Shown here in pieces: positions 9,447 to 16,190 of a stretch of 64,000 bases of DNA. This DNA is from Sphingomonadaceae bacterium 3R27E2-A (GTDB taxonomy: Bacteria > Pseudomonadota > Alphaproteobacteria > Sphingomonadales > Sphingomonadaceae), in contig SCNT01000005.1 of assembly GCA_005503165.1 (NCBI GenBank), positions 86,335 through 150,334 on the forward strand, in the 5' to 3' direction. Below the pieces are notes generated by a model, which did not search any database, was not told the DNA's origin, and worked only from the letters and a program-made list of their open reading frames with translations. Positions within the stretch are counted from its first letter, which is position 1, and the number at the start of each line of letters is the position of its first letter. A program made the position numbers and the translations under genes.

Positions 9447-9773
9447 ATGGATGCGTCGAAGTCCTTCAGTTTGAATCTCAGGAAATTGCGGCTTGCGATG
9501 CGCATCACGCAAGAAGCGCTCGCCCATGATGCGGGCACGAGCAGCTCTTATCTGAGTGCGATCGAAAATGGCCGGTCGAGCCCGACGCTGAAAGCAATGG
9601 AGCGGCTCGCGAAGGCACTCGGCGTCAATGCCGTCTATCTCTTGTCCGGCCGGATATCGATCTCGATCGTTTCGGACGACGAACTGGAAATCGGCGCGAT
9701 ACTGGCGCGCCCGGCGGTGACGCTCCGGCGCCATCCGCACAAGCCGACGGGGCGGCCGAGCAAGACCAAGTAA
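9447..9773 (+). CDS. XRE-family helix-turn-helix regulator
   Basis: Small DNA-binding protein of 108 residues. Residues 8-65 form a Cro/C1-type helix-turn-helix (MRITQEALAHDAGTSSSYLS, IENGRSSPTLKAMERLA), followed by a basic, Pro-rich tail. It is the first gene of a block XRE-luxR-luxI-phyH-HTH ahead of the transfer genes. In the Mesorhizobium element ICEMlSym(R7A) a small XRE repressor (QseC) helps set the quorum-sensing switch for transfer; an analogous role here is inference from position only. Confidence 0.85.
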   Translation: MDASKSFSLNLRKLRLAMRITQEALAHDAGTSSSYLSAIENGRSSPTLKAMERLAKALGVNAVYLLSGRISISIVSDDELEIGAILARPAVTLRRHPHKPTGRPSKTK

Positions 9774-9790
9774 ATCATCGGGGGCTGCAC

Positions 9791-9842
9791 GCGCGTGGGC
9801 TGGAACCACGCGCCCGATAGACGCGCCCGCAACGCGCGCGTC
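9791..9842 (+). promoter_or_regulatory. Two consecutive hairpins in the luxR leader
   Basis: The first is an 8-bp perfect stem, GCGCGTGG (9791-9798) with CCACGCGC (9806-9813) and a 7-base loop. The second is a 7-bp stem, GACGCGC (9820-9826) with GCGCGTC (9836-9842), ending 1 base before the AAAGGAG ribosome site at 9844. They could stop transcription from the XRE gene or limit luxR translation. Confidence 0.5.
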
Positions 9843-9859
9843 GAAAGGAGTGCCCCTCG

Positions 9860-10606
9860 GTGCCGTTTCGCGACCTCGATGCCTATATTAAGCAGGCCAG
9901 GCGCGCGAACAGTGATCGCGAGCTGTTCAGTTGCAGCGAGGCCGCCGCACGCCAGCTCGGCCTCCCATGGCTCGCGATCGTCCAGAGCATGGCCTTCTTT
10001 CAGCCCGGTGGGCGATATTTCCGCATGGACAATTTCCAGAGCTGGGGCGACGTTTTCGTCGCCGAAGGCTATTACCGCGACGATCCCGCCTTGCTCGCGG
10101 CGCGCTCGACAAGCCGGGCGTTCGGCTGGCACGAAATGGAGCGACTGCTGGGCGGCTTCACGCGGCGGCAGGCGCGCATCGTGCGCGAAGCCGCGCGTCA
10201 TGGCCTGCGCAACGGCCTCACCGTTCCGATTGGCGTCGCCGGCGAGCCGCCCGGATGCTGTACGTTCGCAACGCGCGACGGGCAATTGCCGCCATCGCAT
10301 ATCTGCCGGATCGCGACGCTGATGGCGAGCGAGGCTTTTACCGAGGCGCGGCGCTTGCACGGCTTTCCGGCGCGCCGCCTGGAATTGCCCCATCTCAGCC
10401 CAAAGCGGCTCGAATGCTTTCGCTTGGCGGCGATGGGCAAGAGCGACGTCGAGATCGGGATCATGATGCACATCGCGCCAACGACCGTGCGCACCTACAT
10501 GCGCGACCTGCGCGAGCATTTCGGCATCTATTCCCGCGCGCAGCTCCCGGCGATCGCGCTCGCCTGCGGGATCGTCTGCATCGAGGAGATCGTCCCGCGC
10601 TTCTGA
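9860..10606 (+). CDS. LuxR-family quorum-sensing regulator
   Basis: Transcription factor of 248 residues with an N-terminal autoinducer-binding domain (about 15-165; conserved Trp, Tyr and Asp seen in SWGDVFVAEGYYRDDP) and a C-terminal LuxR helix-turn-helix (about 180-240; LSPKRLECFRLAAMGKSDVE). It is expected to bind the acyl-homoserine lactone made by the LuxI product encoded 92 bp downstream. The start is GTG 9860 with AAAGGAG nine bases upstream. Its place on the ICE suggests it controls element transfer or excision with cell density. Confidence 0.92.
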   Translation: MPFRDLDAYIKQARRANSDRELFSCSEAAARQLGLPWLAIVQSMAFFQPGGRYFRMDNFQSWGDVFVAEGYYRDDPALLAARSTSRAFGWHEMERLLGGFTRRQARIVREAARHGLRNGLTVPIGVAGEPPGCCTFATRDGQLPPSHICRIATLMASEAFTEARRLHGFPARRLELPHLSPKRLECFRLAAMGKSDVEIGIMMHIAPTTVRTYMRDLREHFGIYSRAQLPAIALACGIVCIEEIVPRF

Positions 10607-10670
10607 GTAGGATCGCCGCATCCTCAATATTGACGACTGTTTGAACTCCGCATCTCTGCTCCTTTTGCGA

Positions 10671-10687
10671 CCGTTCACGTTGAACGG
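10671..10687 (+). promoter_or_regulatory. Perfect palindrome abutting the luxI ribosome site
   Basis: CCGTTCA-CGT-TGAACGG is a perfect 7-bp inverted repeat. Its last G starts the GGAGC ribosome site, and the luxI ATG is at 10699. As DNA it could be an operator; as RNA, a hairpin (3-base loop) next to the ribosome site. It does not resemble the classical lux box. Confidence 0.5.
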
Positions 10688-10698
10688 GAGCTACTGCT

Positions 10699-11313
10699 AT
10701 GATCCATATTGTCCAAGGGTGCTCGCTTACCGATGCGCGCGCCGCCTCGATGTTCGAGGACCGCAAGACCCTGTTCGTCGATCTGCTGGGCTGGGATGTT
10801 CCGGTCGTCGGCGGCCGCTATGAAATCGACAGCTATGACGGCGACAAGGCGGTCTATCTGATCGCCACCGACGATGGCTGCATTCACCAGGGGTCGATGC
10901 GGCTGCTATCGACAGAGGGCGCGCATCTGCTCGCCGATCGTTTCGCGTCGCTCTGCGAGTGCGATGCGCCCCGGGGGGAGCAGGTTCGCGAGATTACGCG
11001 ACTTTGCCTGCCGCAACGATTGGGCGCCCCCGGACGCCTGCGTGTCCGCAACCGGCTCATCTCGGCGATGGTCGATCATGCGCTCGGCAGCGGAATCACC
11101 ATGCTAACCGGCGTCGTGACCGCTGCTTTTCGCGAGGAGGTTTTGGCGATGGGCTGGCGCGCAGCGCCGCTCGGCCCCGCGCGCCGCATCGATGGCGCGT
11201 TCCTTGGAGCGTTCCGCATCGAGATCTGCGCCGGTACGCCTGCGCTGCTGGCGTCGAACGGCATCTATGTGCCGGGTGCGATCACTCCCGATGCGGCGGC
11301 AAGAGCCGCGTGA
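10699..11313 (+). CDS. Acyl-homoserine-lactone synthase (LuxI family)
   Basis: Makes an N-acyl-homoserine lactone signal from S-adenosylmethionine and an acyl-ACP or acyl-CoA. The 204-residue protein keeps the invariant LuxI residues: Arg22, Phe26, Trp32, Asp44, Asp47, Arg68, Glu98 and Arg101 (in RKTLF, GW, IDSYD, GSMRL, REITR). Acyl chain length cannot be predicted. It follows luxR in the same direction and its stop is 12 bases before the PhyH-type start, so luxI and phyH are probably one transcript. A palindrome overlaps the ribosome-site region. Confidence 0.93.
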   Translation: MIHIVQGCSLTDARAASMFEDRKTLFVDLLGWDVPVVGGRYEIDSYDGDKAVYLIATDDGCIHQGSMRLLSTEGAHLLADRFASLCECDAPRGEQVREITRLCLPQRLGAPGRLRVRNRLISAMVDHALGSGITMLTGVVTAAFREEVLAMGWRAAPLGPARRIDGAFLGAFRIEICAGTPALLASNGIYVPGAITPDAAARAA

Positions 11314-11324
11314 AGGGAATGGCG

Positions 11325-12200
11325 ATGCACGACCCCGCCCGCCTAGCCGCGATGCTGCTCGCCGACGGTTATGTCATTGTCGATAACGCCGTGCCGACCG
11401 AGCTAATCACCGCGCTCGAAGCCGAACTCGCACCGCGCTTCGTCGCCACGCCCTTTTGCGAAGGCGGATTCTACGGAGCCCGCACCAAGCGCTTTGGCGC
11501 GTTGTTGCGGCGTTCACGGCATATCGCCGGCCTTGTGCTGCACCCGATCATCTGCGGTATCGCCGAAACGGTGCTCGGGGAATGGTGCGATCGTATCGTT
11601 CTCAACCTCACCCAGGCGATCGAAATCCATCCCGGCGCGCTCGCGCAGGTGCCGCACCGCGACCAGGATCTCTGGGGCGGCGTCAAGACCGGGATGCACT
11701 ATCAGATCAACGTCATCTGGCCGATCGATCCGTTCACGCTGGAGAGTGGCGCGACGCTGGTCTGGCCGGGCAGCCATCACGATGCGGCATCGCAACCGGG
11801 CGATGCACGTCCGGTCGCCGCCGAAATGCCACCCGGCTCCGCGCTGCTGTTCCTCGGATCGATCCTGCATGGTGCCGGCGCTAACCAGTCCGATCATGTG
11901 CGCCGCGCGGTCATCACCTCCTATTGCCTCGGATGGCTGCGGACGTTCGAGAATCAGTATCTCGTCTACCCGCCCGCCATCGCTCGAGCGTTCGATCCCG
12001 ATCTGGCCGCGCTCATCGGCTATGCCCAGCATCGCCCCAATCTCGGTAATGTCGAAGGCCAGTGCCCATCGGTGCTGCTTTACCGCGACGATATTGACGG
12101 CCTCCCGGCGATCGACGCGCTGCTTCCCGGTCAGGCGGACATGTTGGACGCCTACGTCGCGGATCAGGAAGCGGCGCGTGCGGGCCTGATCGGCGGGTAA
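11325..12200 (+). CDS. Phytanoyl-CoA dioxygenase (PhyH) family protein
   Basis: Fe(II)/2-oxoglutarate-dependent oxygenase of 291 residues. The iron-binding HxD is in QVPHRDQDLW, and the distal His with the 2-oxoglutarate-binding Arg is in SILHGAG...RRAVI. ATG 11325 is preferred because AAGGGA lies six bases upstream; GTG 11310 and ATG 11319 are in frame. A PhyH-type gene directly after luxI has been reported in several sphingomonads, so the pair is a recurrent unit. The oxygenase may hydroxylate the signal, its acyl precursor or another compound; the substrate is unknown. Confidence 0.88.
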   Translation: MHDPARLAAMLLADGYVIVDNAVPTELITALEAELAPRFVATPFCEGGFYGARTKRFGALLRRSRHIAGLVLHPIICGIAETVLGEWCDRIVLNLTQAIEIHPGALAQVPHRDQDLWGGVKTGMHYQINVIWPIDPFTLESGATLVWPGSHHDAASQPGDARPVAAEMPPGSALLFLGSILHGAGANQSDHVRRAVITSYCLGWLRTFENQYLVYPPAIARAFDPDLAALIGYAQHRPNLGNVEGQCPSVLLYRDDIDGLPAIDALLPGQADMLDAYVADQEAARAGLIGG

Positions 12201-12230
12201 CGCGGGTTCGTCGGACTAGACGCTGCATCC

Positions 12231-12539
12231 ATGACACACGATCCGAACGACAAAGCAGGCGGCGGCGCACGAACACCGACCGAGGTGGCGCCGCCCGCTG
12301 TGAACGGTGGAGCTGTATCTTCGACCGCGGAGCGCGCCCGGCGGGCACGCGAACATTGCCCGTTCCTGACAACCAAGCAGGCCGCGTTCCATCTCGGCCT
12401 CGCAGCGGACACGCTCAAGAAGATGCGCCGCGAGCGGCGCGGTCCGTGCTGCCGGAAACACGGCACCGTCTGGCGCTACCATATCGACGATATCGAGGCC
12501 TGGTCGCGCGCGAACATGCGGGATGGCGGAAATGGCTAG
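12231..12539 (+). CDS. Excisionase-like helix-turn-helix protein upstream of traF
   Basis: Protein of 102 residues with a disordered N-terminus (Ala/Pro/Gly-rich, about 1-42) and a MerR/excisionase-like helix-turn-helix at about 45-95 (LTTKQAAFHLGLAADTLKKM, then WRYHIDDIEAW). Its 3' end overlaps traF. In ICEMlSym(R7A) the excisionase gene rdfS sits directly upstream of traF in the same way, so a recombination-directionality role is plausible. Inference rests on domain type and gene order only. Confidence 0.8.
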   Translation: MTHDPNDKAGGGARTPTEVAPPAVNGGAVSSTAERARRAREHCPFLTTKQAAFHLGLAADTLKKMRRERRGPCCRKHGTVWRYHIDDIEAWSRANMRDGGNG

Positions 12540-13053
12540 GCTGTTACCCTCCCGTCTGCCGGTTCGGGCCTCCGTGCTGATCAGTGTTGGCGTCGCCGCG
12601 CTGACGGCGACGATCGCGCTGCCCCCGACGCCGCGGCTGGTCTGGAACGTGTCGGCCAGCGCGCCGATCGGCCTCTATGCCGTTGGCGGCCGTCACGACA
12701 TCGCGGCTGGCGACATGGTGCTGGCCCGCGTGCCCGACCGCTGGCGCCGGCTCGCCGCCGAGCGGCGCTACATTCCGATCAACGTCCCTTTGGTGAAGCG
12801 CGTCGCGGCCGTGCCCGGCGACCGCGTTTGCGCCCGTGGTCGCGATATCTCCGTAAATGGCCGCCCAGTCACTGATCGCCGCGAAGCTGACGGCCGCGGG
12901 CGGCCGATGCCGCGGTGGAGCGGATGTGTGACACTGAGAACCGGTGCGCTGTTCCTCCTGATGGACAGCCCGGATTCGTTCGACGGGCGTTATTTCGGAC
13001 CGACATCGCGCGGCGACGTCATCGGCGAGGCGCGGCTGTTGTGGCTGGGCTGA
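12523..13053 (+). CDS. traF: Conjugal transfer signal peptidase TraF (S26 family)
   Basis: Membrane-anchored S26 peptidase of about 176 residues that in RP4-type systems matures and cyclises the TrbC pilin. One N-terminal membrane segment (about 15-38), the nucleophilic Ser in SAPIGLY, and the catalytic Lys in LVKRVAAVPGD are visible; PDSFDGRYFGP near the end is also a family motif. Starts at ATG 12523 or 12532 (MARLLPS), both overlapping the upstream HTH gene. Its 3' end overlaps the transglycosylase gene. Substrate is likely the TrbC encoded at 31.9 kb. Confidence 0.9.
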   Translation: MAEMARLLPSRLPVRASVLISVGVAALTATIALPPTPRLVWNVSASAPIGLYAVGGRHDIAAGDMVLARVPDRWRRLAAERRYIPINVPLVKRVAAVPGDRVCARGRDISVNGRPVTDRREADGRGRPMPRWSGCVTLRTGALFLLMDSPDSFDGRYFGPTSRGDVIGEARLLWLG

Positions 13054-13682
13054 GGGTCGCCATCACCGCCTTGGCGCTGCTAGCGGCGGCGCCGGCTGGC
13101 GCGCAGTCGGTCGTTCACTGGCGGCCTTATATCGAGGCAGCCTCGGCGCGTTTCGGCGTGCCGGTAGAATGGATCGAGCGCGTCATGCGCGCCGAGAGCG
13201 GCGGACGCACGATGCTGGACGGTCGCCCGATCACCAGCCACGCCGGCGCGATGGGGCTGATGCAGCTCATGCCCGGCACCTGGTCCGAAATGCGCGCGCG
13301 GCTCGGGCTCGGGTCCGATCCACATAGCCCGCGCGACAACATATTGGCGGGGACGCTCTATCTTCGCCTGATGTATGACCGCTTCGGCTATCCCGGTCTG
13401 TTCGCAGCCTATAATGCGGGACCGGCACGCTATGCCGAGCACGTGCGGACCGGCCGCGCGCTGCCCGGCGAGACCCGCGCCTATCTCGCGAGCGTCGCCG
13501 GAGTGCCCGTCAATTCCCAGTCGGCTGTCGCGGCCGCCAGTGCAACGCCGCGTACCGCCAATGCCATCTTCTTCGCGATCGGCGACCGGCCCCCTGCCGG
13601 CCGGAGCGAAGCCGGCGCGGCCACGCTGTTCGTCGTGCTACGCGCAGGGCCGCCCGAGACGGCTGCGCCAGGCCGTCCGTAG
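13041..13682 (+). CDS. Lytic transglycosylase domain protein of the transfer system
   Basis: SLT-type murein hydrolase that opens the peptidoglycan for the conjugation channel. Starting at GTG 13041 inside the end of traF gives a signal peptide (LRVAITALALLAAAPAGAQS) and a 213-residue protein. Catalytic Glu is in MRAESGG; GLMQLMPGTW and AAYNAGPARY are the standard later motifs. The open frame runs further upstream across traF, but that part is out of character and lacks a ribosome site. Known parallel: VirB1 and the msi107-like genes next to traF in other ICEs. Confidence 0.88.
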   Translation: MAGLRVAITALALLAAAPAGAQSVVHWRPYIEAASARFGVPVEWIERVMRAESGGRTMLDGRPITSHAGAMGLMQLMPGTWSEMRARLGLGSDPHSPRDNILAGTLYLRLMYDRFGYPGLFAAYNAGPARYAEHVRTGRALPGETRAYLASVAGVPVNSQSAVAAASATPRTANAIFFAIGDRPPAGRSEAGAATLFVVLRAGPPETAAPGRP

Positions 13683-13736
13683 TGAGCACCGATCCGGGCT
13701 TCATGCGGATTCGTGTTTCTGCTATGTTCCGAGGCT

Positions 13737-14192
13737 ATGGAGTTGGTCGTCATGCTGCTCGGTCTGATCCTTTCCGCCACCGGCATCGTCCTCTTCGCCT
13801 GGGCGATGTTCCGGCTCGCCGTCTTCGCGCTCCCGGTCGGGCTGGGTGCGGCCACCTTTCTGTGGGCGGCGGGTGGCGAGCTGGGGCTGTTGCTCGGCCT
13901 GCTTCTCGGCCTCGTCGTCGGCGTCGCGGCCTTGCTGATCGGACGCATGCTCATCGCGTCACGGTTGCCGGTTCCAGTTCGCGGGGCGGTCGCTTTTCTC
14001 TTCGCTGTGCCCGCCGGGATCGCCGGCCACAGCGTCGTCTCCGGCCTGATGCATCTCGGCGGCGCGCGGCCGACCGCGACCGGCATCGCCGCGGCGGTCG
14101 GCGCGATCATCATCGCCAGTGCCGCCATGATGAGCCTGTTGCCCGCGATGACCGCTCGCACCGGTTCGCACGGATCCCCGCTGCACGGTTGA
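13737..14192 (+). CDS. Small hydrophobic membrane protein of unknown function
   Basis: 151 residues with four to five hydrophobic segments (for example MELVVMLLGLILSATGIVLF, GLLLGLLLGLVVGVAALLIG and a C-terminal GIAAAVGAIIIASAAMM). No family recognised. It follows the lytic transglycosylase by 54 bp and could be an inner-membrane component of the transfer region. Start uncertain: ATG 13737 is preferred; GTG 13713 would add eight residues. Confidence 0.55.
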   Translation: MELVVMLLGLILSATGIVLFAWAMFRLAVFALPVGLGAATFLWAAGGELGLLLGLLLGLVVGVAALLIGRMLIASRLPVPVRGAVAFLFAVPAGIAGHSVVSGLMHLGGARPTATGIAAAVGAIIIASAAMMSLLPAMTARTGSHGSPLHG

Positions 14193-14708
14193 TCCGCGGC
14201 GGGTCAGTCGGCCGAGTGCTCGCCTCCGCGTCACCGTCGCGTAAGGCGACCATGGCGAGAGTGCGTCAAGACGGCAGGGTCTGACCTGACGCATCCGGGT
14301 TTTTGGGCGCCTCGCGCCTGCGGCGCGACCGCCGCTCTATTCCGCTAGGCTCACATCCGTTCGCCAAGCTCCACCGGGCCACGCTTCGCGCGTCCCGGCC
14401 AAAGGTGATGATCGGACTGGCGGGATGCCGGAGCCTTGCTCCGGCCTGTCGTCGCCGCGCCTGACCGGCGCGGCGGCGTTTTTCGTTGGGCCTTCCCCTC
14501 GTCGCACGGGTGGACGGCGCTCCCTTCTGGGCCCGGCCCGGCGTCCCGCAAGCCGGCCCTCGACTGCGCTCGGGCTCGGCTCCTCCATTGCATTGCGGCC
14601 CTGCGGGTGCGGACCGCCTTCTGGCCGCGCCCGGCAGGTCGCAGTTCGCCGCCCACCCCCGCTCCGGGGGAGGCCCTGGGGTTTTTGGGGCGGTGCAGGA
14701 GGATAGCC
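14193..14708. other. 516-bp GC-rich non-coding region before the ArdC-like gene
   Basis: No supported gene. The block is very GC-rich, with short direct and inverted bits (GCCTCGCGCCTGCGGCGCGACC region near 14310, GGGCCCGGCCCGGCG near 14530). The last bases give a strong ribosome site (GCAGGAGGAT) for the gene at 14709. Frames open on either strand lack starts with ribosome sites and look like composition effects. Confidence 0.5.
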
Positions 14709-15686
14709 ATGCGCCAGAGCGGCAAGCATCGCGCGCGCGGAGAAGCTGGCAGGAGCCAGCCCCCGGCAGAGCGCGCCAATCTTTACGACGAGGTGACGAA
14801 CCGGATCGTTGCCGAACTTGAGGCGGGCCGCGTTCCTTGGGTCCAGCCTTGGGGCCGCCCCAATGGTCAAGGCTTCTCCGCCGCCCCCGGCCTTCCGCGC
14901 AATGCGCTCACCAGCCGCAATTACAGCGGCGTCAACGTGCTCATTCTCTGGGGCGCGGTTATCGAGTGCGGTTATCCTTCGCAATCGTGGCTGACCTTCC
15001 GCCAAGCCCTTGAAGCAGGCGGCAACGTCCGCAAGGGCGAGCGCGGGACCACCGTTGTCTATGCCGACCGCTTCACCCCCGAGGCCGAGAAGGAACGCGC
15101 ACGCCTGACCGGCGACGAGGCCCGCGCCGTGCCCTTCCTCAAACGCTTCACCGTGTTCAACGTCGCGCAATGCGAAGGCTTGCGCCCCGGCCTTGCCGCC
15201 GGCCCCGCGCCGCTCCCCGAACGCCAGATCGTGCCCGTCGCCGAAGCGGTTATTGCCGCATCGGGCGTCGATTTCCGCATCGGCGGCAACCGTGCCTTCT
15301 ATGTACCCGCGCATGATTATGTGCAGGTTCCGCCGCAACCCGCGTTCTTCGAGCAGATCAACTATTATCGCACCGCGCTGCACGAACTGACCCATTCGAC
15401 CGGCCACGCCTCGCGCCTCGACCGCAAGATTCTCAACCCGTTCGGCAGCAAGGACTACGCCCGCGAGGAACTGGTCGCCGAAATGGGTAGCGCCTTCCTC
15501 TGCGCCGCGCTTGGCATCGAACCGACCGTGCGCCATGCCGATTATCTGGCATCATGGCTGGAGGTCTTGCGCGAGGACAATCGCGCCATCTTCTGCGCCG
15601 CGAGCGCGGCGAGCAAGGCCGCCGACTGGATAATGGCGCGCCATACCGAGGCCAGCGAAAGCGACGAGCGGAGGGCGGCGGCATGA
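14709..15686 (+). CDS. ArdC-like ssDNA-binding and zincin-like metallopeptidase protein
   Basis: Two-domain protein of 325 residues: an N-terminal ArdC-type ssDNA-binding domain (about 17-145; AGRVPWVQPW, NYSGVNVLILW, QSWLTFRQA) and a C-terminal zincin-like domain with HELTHSTGH as zinc site and EELVAEMGSAFLC. In conjugative elements such proteins coat incoming single-stranded DNA and counter restriction. ATG 14709 has a strong GGAGGAT ribosome site; the open frame runs further upstream without one. Overlaps the next gene by ATGA, so translation is probably coupled. Confidence 0.9.
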   Translation: MRQSGKHRARGEAGRSQPPAERANLYDEVTNRIVAELEAGRVPWVQPWGRPNGQGFSAAPGLPRNALTSRNYSGVNVLILWGAVIECGYPSQSWLTFRQALEAGGNVRKGERGTTVVYADRFTPEAEKERARLTGDEARAVPFLKRFTVFNVAQCEGLRPGLAAGPAPLPERQIVPVAEAVIAASGVDFRIGGNRAFYVPAHDYVQVPPQPAFFEQINYYRTALHELTHSTGHASRLDRKILNPFGSKDYAREELVAEMGSAFLCAALGIEPTVRHADYLASWLEVLREDNRAIFCAASAASKAADWIMARHTEASESDERRAAA

Positions 15687-16105
15687 TCCTGCTGACCCCC
15701 GAACTGCGCTTCGCGCTGCGCGCGAACGACTTGGCCCGCTGCGCCGCCGCGCGCGATGGCGCGCCAGAACCCGATCCCGTTCCGCTGGTCAAATTCTTCA
15801 ATCCCTTGGGCGCGGCAACATGGCTCGCGACCGAGCTTTACGATGATGACGACACGCTGTTCGGCCTTGCCGACTTGGGGTTCGGCTTTCCCGAACTCGG
15901 CACATTCAGCCTGTCCGAAATGGCGAGCGTCCGCTTGCCCTTCGGCCTGTTCATCGAGCGCGACGAGCATTTCGAACCGTTCGCCCCGCTCTCGACATGG
16001 GCCGAGACCGCGCGGCGGGCGGGCGCGATCATCTTCGCTGAAACCGAACTTCGCCGCGCGGCCGACAGCCGCAACGGCAAGGAGCTTCCGCCCCGAGGCG
16101 GGTGA
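15683..16105 (+). CDS. DUF2958 domain-containing protein
   Basis: 140-residue protein matching DUF2958 by its features: MILLTPELRFALRANDLA, VKFFNPLGAATWLATEL, DDDTLFGLADLGFGFPELG and SEMASVRLPFGLFIERDEHF. The family is found almost only on plasmids and ICEs and has no assigned activity. Its ATG overlaps the ArdC-like stop codon, and GGAGGGCGGCGG lies just upstream. It probably works with the ArdC-like protein or the ParB-like gene product 86 bp downstream. Confidence 0.88.
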   Translation: MILLTPELRFALRANDLARCAAARDGAPEPDPVPLVKFFNPLGAATWLATELYDDDDTLFGLADLGFGFPELGTFSLSEMASVRLPFGLFIERDEHFEPFAPLSTWAETARRAGAIIFAETELRRAADSRNGKELPPRGG

Positions 16106-16190
16106 CGCGCGGCGCGTTTCGCCGCATCGAGTGCCGGTCCCGCCCATCCAGCAAGACAAACGGGACCGGCGCTCCAGAAGGAGCAGACCA

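Noticed and set aside
14436..14708. Upstream extension of the ArdC-like frame
   Set aside because: The extension is Arg/Pro/Gly-rich and not domain-like; the strong ribosome site at ATG 14709 marks the start.
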